From the NCBI GenBank assembly GCA_019410665.1, contig DXSD01000013.1, positions 1-28,708 of the forward strand: a stretch of DNA of 28,708 nt. The letters are read 5' to 3'. This document shows positions 24,245 to 28,708 of the stretch, piece after piece (the stretch's first letter is position 1; every line of letters begins with the position of its first letter). The notes below the pieces were generated by a model. It saw only the letters and a list, made by a program, of their open reading frames with translations, did not search any database and was not told the origin of the DNA. The DNA comes from Fusobacterium sp. (GTDB lineage Bacteria; Fusobacteriota; Fusobacteriia; Fusobacteriales; Fusobacteriaceae). The position numbers and the translations under genes are program-made.

Positions 24245-25492
24245 ATGAGAATTATAGATGTAGTTTGCTCAGCAGGAAAAACAGGATTTTATTTTGATGA
24301 CCAAAGAGCTATAAAAGCAGGAGCTGGACATGATGGAATGTTCTATTTAGGAGATACAGTTACTCCAGGATTCCAAACTATTAGACAATCAGGAGAATCA
24401 ATTTCTGTTCAATTAATATTAGAAGATGGGCAAGTTGCTTTTGGAGACTGTGCTGCAGTTCAATACTCTGGTGCAGGAGGAAGAGACCCATTATTCCTAG
24501 CTAAAGATTTCATACCAGTTATCGAAAAAGAAATCGCTCCAAAATTAATAGGAAGAGATCTTGATAACTTCAAAACTTTAGCTGAAGAGTTTGACTCTAT
24601 GCAAGTTGAAGGAAAAAGATTACATACAGCTATTAGATATGGAATTACTCAAGCTTTATTAGATGCAGTTGCTAAAGCAAGAAAAGTAACTATGGCTGAA
24701 GTTATCCAAACAGACTACAACACTGGATTAGAAATCACAAAAAGACCTATATTCACTCAATCTGGTGACGATAGATATATGAACGCTGACAAAATGATAA
24801 TCAAAGGTGCAGACGTTCTTCCTCATGCTTTAATCAATAACGTTAAAGAAAAATTAGGAGAACATGGAGAAATCTTACTTGATTATGTAAAATGGTTAAG
24901 AGATAGAATCTTAGCTAAGAGAGTAAATCCAGAATACTACCCAATATTCCACATAGACGTATACGGAACTATTGGTGCTGCATTCAACTGTGACACTGTA
25001 AAAATGGCTGACTATATAGCTACATTAGTAGAAGCTGCTAAACCATTCAAATTAAGAATAGAAGGACCTATGGACGTAGAAGATAGAGATAAACAAATTG
25101 AAGCTCTTGCAGCTTTAACTGCTGAAGTAGATAGAAGAGGAATTGAAGTTGAGTTAGTTGCTGACGAATGGTGTAATACTTTAGAAGATATTAAATTATT
25201 TGCTGATAAAAAAGCTGGACACGTAGTTCAAATAAAAACTCCTGACTTAGGAGGAGTTAACAACATAGCTGACGCTATCCTTTACTGTAACAAAGTAGGA
25301 ATCGGTTCTTACTGTGGAGGAACTTGTAACGAAACTAACAGATCTGCTGAAGTTACAACTAACATAGGAATGGCTTGTGGAGCTCTTCAAGTTCTCGCTA
25401 AACCAGGAATGGGTGTTGACGAAGGATTTATGATTGTATTTAATGAAATGGCAAGAGTAGAGGCTTTAGTAAACAGAAGAAAAAACAAATAG
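24245..25492 (+). CDS. mal: Methylaspartate ammonia-lyase
   Basis: An enolase-superfamily enzyme that removes ammonia from 3-methylaspartate to give mesaconate, the second step of the pathway. The 415 residues keep the characterised clostridial numbering: catalytic H194 and K331; metal ligands D238 (HIDVYG), E273 (RIEGPMD) and D307 (VADEWCN); substrate contacts Q172, Q329, T360 and C361. The ribosome site is AGGAGG. By eye the gene uses more C-ending AAC, GAC and TTC codons than citE and citF, which suggests selection for high expression. A hairpin precedes it and a terminator-like hairpin follows. Confidence 0.98.
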   Translation: MRIIDVVCSAGKTGFYFDDQRAIKAGAGHDGMFYLGDTVTPGFQTIRQSGESISVQLILEDGQVAFGDCAAVQYSGAGGRDPLFLAKDFIPVIEKEIAPKLIGRDLDNFKTLAEEFDSMQVEGKRLHTAIRYGITQALLDAVAKARKVTMAEVIQTDYNTGLEITKRPIFTQSGDDRYMNADKMIIKGADVLPHALINNVKEKLGEHGEILLDYVKWLRDRILAKRVNPEYYPIFHIDVYGTIGAAFNCDTVKMADYIATLVEAAKPFKLRIEGPMDVEDRDKQIEALAALTAEVDRRGIEVELVADEWCNTLEDIKLFADKKAGHVVQIKTPDLGGVNNIADAILYCNKVGIGSYCGGTCNETNRSAEVTTNIGMACGALQVLAKPGMGVDEGFMIVFNEMARVEALVNRRKNK

Positions 25493-25520
25493 TTTTCTTT
25501 TAAAAATATAATAAACTTAA

Positions 25521-25550
25521 GAAAAAGGTAGTTATATGACTACCTTTTTC
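25521..25550 (+). terminator. Terminator-like hairpin between mal and citD
   Basis: A 12-bp stem (25521-25532 with 25539-25550), whose GGTAGT/ACTACC core is flanked by A5 and T5, closes a 6-base loop. It has the shape of an intrinsic terminator and would also work on the minus strand. It is followed 25 bases later by citD on the same strand, so it probably acts as a partial stop that lowers cit expression relative to glm and mal. Confidence 0.7.
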
Positions 25551-25575
25551 CTTTAATTATAATGAGGTGAATTAA

Positions 25576-25836
25576 ATGACATTAAAAAAAGCTGCTAAAT
25601 GTGGGACTTTAGAGTCTAATGACATATTTTTAATGCTTACTCCTTCTGAAGATGGAATAGAAATTGAGTTAGAAAGTACTGTTGAAAAACAATTTGGAGA
25701 ACATATCAGAGAAGTTATAAAAGCTAAACTTTTAGAATTAGGAATTGATAGTGTTCTTGTACAGGCACAAGATAAAGGAGCTCTTGACTATACTATAAGA
25801 GCTAGAATTGAAGCTGCTGTAGCTAGAGGACTATAA
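25576..25836 (+). CDS. citD: Acyl carrier (gamma) subunit of a citrate-lyase-type enzyme, probably citramalate lyase
   Basis: An 86-residue acyl carrier protein. The conserved GTLESND motif places the serine for the 2'-(5''-phosphoribosyl)-3'-dephospho-CoA group at S14, the same number as in characterised CitD. The acetyl-thioester on this arm is exchanged for the substrate acyl group and then cleaved. Genes for making and attaching the prosthetic group (citC, citX, citG) are not in the window. The substrate is discussed under CitF. Confidence 0.93.
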   Translation: MTLKKAAKCGTLESNDIFLMLTPSEDGIEIELESTVEKQFGEHIREVIKAKLLELGIDSVLVQAQDKGALDYTIRARIEAAVARGL

Positions 25837-25865
25837 TTTTATAACTTAATGAGAGGTGTATTATT

Positions 25866-26738
25866 GTGAAATTAAGAAGAACTATGCTATTTATGCCTGG
25901 AAATAATCCAGGTATGTTGCAAACAGCTGCTGTATTTGGTTCAGATGCTGTTATATTTGACTTAGAAGATGCTGTTGCTTTAACAGAAAAAGATGCAGCT
26001 AGAATTTTAGTAAGTGAAGCTTTAAAAACTATGAAGTATGATATGGTAGAAGTTGTAGTTAGAATAAATCCTTTATCTACTCCATTTGCTGATAAAGATA
26101 TTGATGTTATAGCTAGACTTAGACCTGATGCTATTCTACTTCCAAAAGCTTGTCCAGAAGATATAACTGAACTTGATAGAAGATTAAATAAAATAGAAGA
26201 AGAAGAAGGATTTGAACATGGAAGTATAAAAATCCATCCACTAGTTGAAACTACTTATGGAGTTGAAAAAGTATATGAAACTATAAAAGCTAGTCCTAGA
26301 GTAATTTCTGTTCTGCTTGGTGGAGAAGATCTTGCAGTGGATTTAGGAGTTAAAAGAACTAAAAACTCTGATGAATTATTATATGCTAGAACTAAAATTA
26401 TAAATGCTTGTAAAGCTTGTAAAGTTGATGCTATAGATACTCCATTTACAGACACAAACGATTATGAAGGACTTATGGCTGATACATTAAAAGCTAAGAT
26501 GCTTGGATTTACAGGAAAATTAAGTATTAATCCTAGACAAATAGATACTATCCACAAAGGATATGCACCTTCTGAGGCTGAAATTACCCATGCTCAAAGA
26601 GTTATGGCTGCAAAAGAAGAAGCTGCTAAACAAGGACTTGGAGTTTTCTCATTAGATGGTAAAATGGTTGACCTTCCTATTATCAACAGAGCTATTCATA
26701 CTTTAGATATGGCTAAATTAATGGGACTTATTAATTAA
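25866..26738 (+). CDS. citE: Lyase (beta) subunit of a citrate-lyase-type enzyme, probably citramalyl-ACP lyase
   Basis: A 290-residue TIM-barrel lyase of the CitE family. The opening RRTMLFMPGNNPGM, the metal-site motif DLEDAV and LGGEDLAVDLG are typical. It would split citramalyl-ACP (or citryl-ACP) into acetyl-ACP and a keto acid. The start is GTG, 7 bases after GAGAGGTG. It lies 29 bases after citD and 23 before citF. Confidence 0.94.
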   Translation: MKLRRTMLFMPGNNPGMLQTAAVFGSDAVIFDLEDAVALTEKDAARILVSEALKTMKYDMVEVVVRINPLSTPFADKDIDVIARLRPDAILLPKACPEDITELDRRLNKIEEEEGFEHGSIKIHPLVETTYGVEKVYETIKASPRVISVLLGGEDLAVDLGVKRTKNSDELLYARTKIINACKACKVDAIDTPFTDTNDYEGLMADTLKAKMLGFTGKLSINPRQIDTIHKGYAPSEAEITHAQRVMAAKEEAAKQGLGVFSLDGKMVDLPIINRAIHTLDMAKLMGLIN

Positions 26739-26761
26739 TTATTGAGGCGAGGTGTTTTTAA

Positions 26762-28303
26762 ATGAAAAATATTTTAGGAAGAGAAGTTCCTGATTTTATA
26801 GAAGGATATGGTAGTGTTACTCATTATAATGGGTATCTTGCTAATACAACAGGAATAGTTAAGAAAAATTATAATTTTAAAACTATAACTCCTGAAGATA
26901 ATAAATTATATACTGATTTATCAACATTAATGGATAAACTTCCGCTTAAAGATGGAATGACTGTTTCTTTCCATCACCACTTAAGAAATGGAGACTATGT
27001 TTTAAATTTAGTAATGGCAGAAATTGCTAAAAGAGGATATAAAGATATCACATTAGTTGCAAGCTCTATTTTCCCTTGTCATAAACCTGTAGTAGAATAT
27101 ATGGAAAAAGGAATAGTTACTCAAATATATGCTGGATATATGTCTGGACCTGTACCTCAAGCTATATCTGAAGGTAAATTACAAAAACCTGCAGTTATGC
27201 ACAGTCATGGTGGAAGAGCTAGAATAATGGAAACAGGAGAAGTTGAAGTAGACATCGCTTTTGTTGCAGCTCCAACTTCTGATGAATATGGAAATATTAA
27301 CGGAGTTGATGGAAAATCAGCTTGTGGAGCTTTAGGATATGCTCACTCTGATGTTGAAAATGCTAAATTAGTAGTTGCTATTACTGATAATTTAGTTCCA
27401 TTCCCAAATCCTACTATAGAAATTAATCAAACTTTAATTGACTATGTTTTGGTGGTAGATGCTATTGGAGATCCTAAAGGAATAGTTTCTGGTACGACTC
27501 AAATAACTAAAAACCCTATTGGATTAAAAGTTGCAGACTTAACTGCTAAATTTATAGAACAATCTGGATATTTAAAAGATGGTATGAGTTTCCAAACAGG
27601 AGCTGGAGGAATATCTCTTGCAGTTGCTGCTGAAGTTAAAAACTTAATGAAATCTAAAAATATTGTAGGTAGTTTTGCTGCTGGAGGAATTACTGGATAT
27701 ATAGTTGATATGTATAAAGAGGGATTATTTAAAGCATTATTTGATGTTCAATGTTTTGATCTAAATGCTATTAAATCAGCTAAAGAAAATCCTAATCATA
27801 TAAAAATGTCTGCTTCTATGTATGCTAATGCTAATAATAAAGGTTCAGTTGTAAATAAACTTGATATAGTTATTCTTGGTGCTACTGAAATGGATACTAA
27901 TTTCAACGTAAACGTTACTACTGGATCTGATGGTATTATCATGGGAGGATCTGGAGGACATAGTGATACAGCTGCTGGATCTAAACTTTGTATCATTGTT
28001 TCTCAACTTGTTAACGCTAGAATATCTGTTGTAAAAGATAGAATCACTACTGTAACTACTCCAGGAGAAACAGTTGACGTATTAGTTACTGAAAGAGGTA
28101 TTGCTATTAACCCATTAAGAAAAGATCTAATTGAGAAATTTAAAAACTCTAATTTACCAATCAAAACTATTGAAGAATTAAAAGAGATAGCTGAATCAAT
28201 GACTGGTAAAGAGGAGCCTATCAAATTTGAAGATAGAATCGTTGCTGTTGTTCAATATAGAGATGGGTCTGTTGTAGACGTTGTTAGACAGATAAAAAAA
28301 TAA
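26762..28303 (+). CDS. citF: Transferase (alpha) subunit of a citrate-lyase-type enzyme, probably citramalate lyase
   Basis: A 513-residue member of the CitF acyl-ACP transferase family, with a CoA-transferase-like fold (GLY-rich TGAGGISLAVAAEVK and GSDGIIMGGSGGHSDTAAGS). It exchanges the acetyl group on CitD for the substrate. Sequence families do not separate citrate from citramalate lyase well. The assignment to citramalate rests on position directly after glmSLE-mal, which ends in mesaconate and hence citramalate, and on the lack of a citrate transporter or other cit genes here. Products would be acetate and pyruvate. Confidence 0.93.
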   Translation: MKNILGREVPDFIEGYGSVTHYNGYLANTTGIVKKNYNFKTITPEDNKLYTDLSTLMDKLPLKDGMTVSFHHHLRNGDYVLNLVMAEIAKRGYKDITLVASSIFPCHKPVVEYMEKGIVTQIYAGYMSGPVPQAISEGKLQKPAVMHSHGGRARIMETGEVEVDIAFVAAPTSDEYGNINGVDGKSACGALGYAHSDVENAKLVVAITDNLVPFPNPTIEINQTLIDYVLVVDAIGDPKGIVSGTTQITKNPIGLKVADLTAKFIEQSGYLKDGMSFQTGAGGISLAVAAEVKNLMKSKNIVGSFAAGGITGYIVDMYKEGLFKALFDVQCFDLNAIKSAKENPNHIKMSASMYANANNKGSVVNKLDIVILGATEMDTNFNVNVTTGSDGIIMGGSGGHSDTAAGSKLCIIVSQLVNARISVVKDRITTVTTPGETVDVLVTERGIAINPLRKDLIEKFKNSNLPIKTIEELKEIAESMTGKEEPIKFEDRIVAVVQYRDGSVVDVVRQIKK

Positions 28304-28336
28304 TATTTTAAAATAATTTTAATAGTTTATAAGTAA

Positions 28337-28396
28337 AGAGCAAGTATAGTTTTAAAATTTCATAATTTTATCTATCTTGCTCTCTTTATTCTTTTT
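28337..28396 (+). terminator. Terminator after citF
   Basis: AGAGCAAG (28337-28344) pairs with CTTGCTCT (28376-28383). The stem continues inward through ATAG/CTAT (28346-28349 with 28372-28375) and AAAATT/AATTTT. A T-rich tail runs to about 28396. It marks the end of the glutamate-fermentation operon and separates it from the acetate transporter. Confidence 0.82.
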
Positions 28397-28455
28397 ACTT
28401 CAATTTTTCTGATAGTATATATTTGAAAAAATATTTATATTTTAAATTTTTTATA

Positions 28456-28484
28456 TTGACAAAATTTATATTTTCTCTTAGAAT
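28456..28484 (+). promoter_or_regulatory. Promoter of the acetate transporter gene
   Basis: TTGACA (28456-28461), a perfect -35 box, is followed after 17 bases by TAGAAT (28479-28484). It lies 42 bases before the start codon and after the citF terminator, so the transporter can be transcribed on its own. Confidence 0.75.
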
Positions 28485-28526
28485 ATCTCTTGGACAAAAT
28501 TTTTATATACTTAAAGGAGAATTTTA

Positions 28527-28708
28527 ATGAGTCAAAATAATCATGTTAAAATTGAAGTTGCTGATCCCTCAGCATTAGGACTTTTAGGACTTGCTATTGT
28601 TACATTTGTAGCTTCAGCTAACAAATTTGGAATTGTAAGTGGAGTATCTCTAGTTATTCCTTGGGCAATATTTTTAGGAGCTTTTGTACAGCTTATAGCA
28701 TGTTTAAA
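28527..28708 (+). CDS. SatP/YaaH (GPR1/FUN34) family acetate transporter, 5' part only
   Basis: The first 60 residues are present; the gene runs off the right edge. ADPSALGLLGLA (residues 12-23) fits the family signature NPAPLGL near the N-terminus, and two hydrophobic segments follow (about 18-33 and 39-59). The family are six-helix acetate/succinate channels or proton symporters in the inner membrane. AAAGGAGA lies 6 bases before the ATG. Placed after a pathway that makes acetate, it may release the end product or rebalance it; this is inference. Confidence 0.85.
   Translation, partial: MSQNNHVKIEVADPSALGLLGLAIVTFVASANKFGIVSGVSLVIPWAIFLGAFVQLIACL

Noticed and set aside
25576..28303. Citrate fermentation locus
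   Set aside because: No citrate transporter, oxaloacetate decarboxylase, citC, citX or citG is present, and the neighbours form the methylaspartate pathway. Citrate activity is not excluded by sequence alone.

Overview
The window comes from an AT-rich, Gram-negative-type anaerobe, most likely Fusobacterium or a close relative in Fusobacteriota. Three things point there. Codons are extremely A/T-biased (AGA, GGA and TTA dominate). A heptose gene of LPS synthesis (gmhA) sits beside Firmicutes-like housekeeping operons and a lysine riboswitch. There is also a full B12-dependent methylaspartate route of glutamate fermentation. The genus is inferred from gene content and composition; no database search was run.

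Left part, minus strand, read right to left: a Cof-type HAD phosphatase (3468-4250), then a LysR regulator, gmhA, a lysine riboswitch with its own terminator and a visible antiterminator, and an NhaC-family transporter (148-1593). The riboswitch makes that transporter a probable lysine importer (LysW type), not a housekeeping Na+/H+ antiporter. The 470 bases between the HAD gene and the next operon (4251-4720) hold no gene. They are filled by two overlapping long palindromic repeat elements. One arm of the same repeat family recurs at 10-133, and both right-hand arms lie just 3' of a minus-strand stop codon.

Centre, minus strand (20467 down to 4721): a long tightly packed run, rimP - nusA - ylxR/ylxQ fusion - infB - rbfA - recJ - tig, then after a 112-base gap with a strong hairpin clpP - clpX - lon - engB - valS - a small unknown gene. 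It joins transcription and translation factors, ribosome maturation, nascent-chain folding and the ATP-dependent proteases. A good promoter (TTGATT, 17 bases, TACAAT with an extended -10) and a leader hairpin precede rimP.

Right part, plus strand (20682 to the right end): glmS-glmL-glmE (glutamate mutase and its reactivating ATPase), mal (methylaspartate ammonia-lyase), citD-citE-citF, then the start of a SatP/YaaH acetate transporter cut by the window edge. In order, glutamate becomes 3-methylaspartate, then mesaconate; after hydration to citramalate by an enzyme not in this window, the CitDEF-type lyase would give acetate and pyruvate. CitDEF is therefore best read as citramalate lyase. A hairpin lies before mal, a terminator-like hairpin after mal and another after citF, and a separate consensus promoter precedes the acetate transporter.

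No tRNA, rRNA, CRISPR array, transposase or phage gene was seen. The least explained parts are the palindromic elements and the small protein beside valS.
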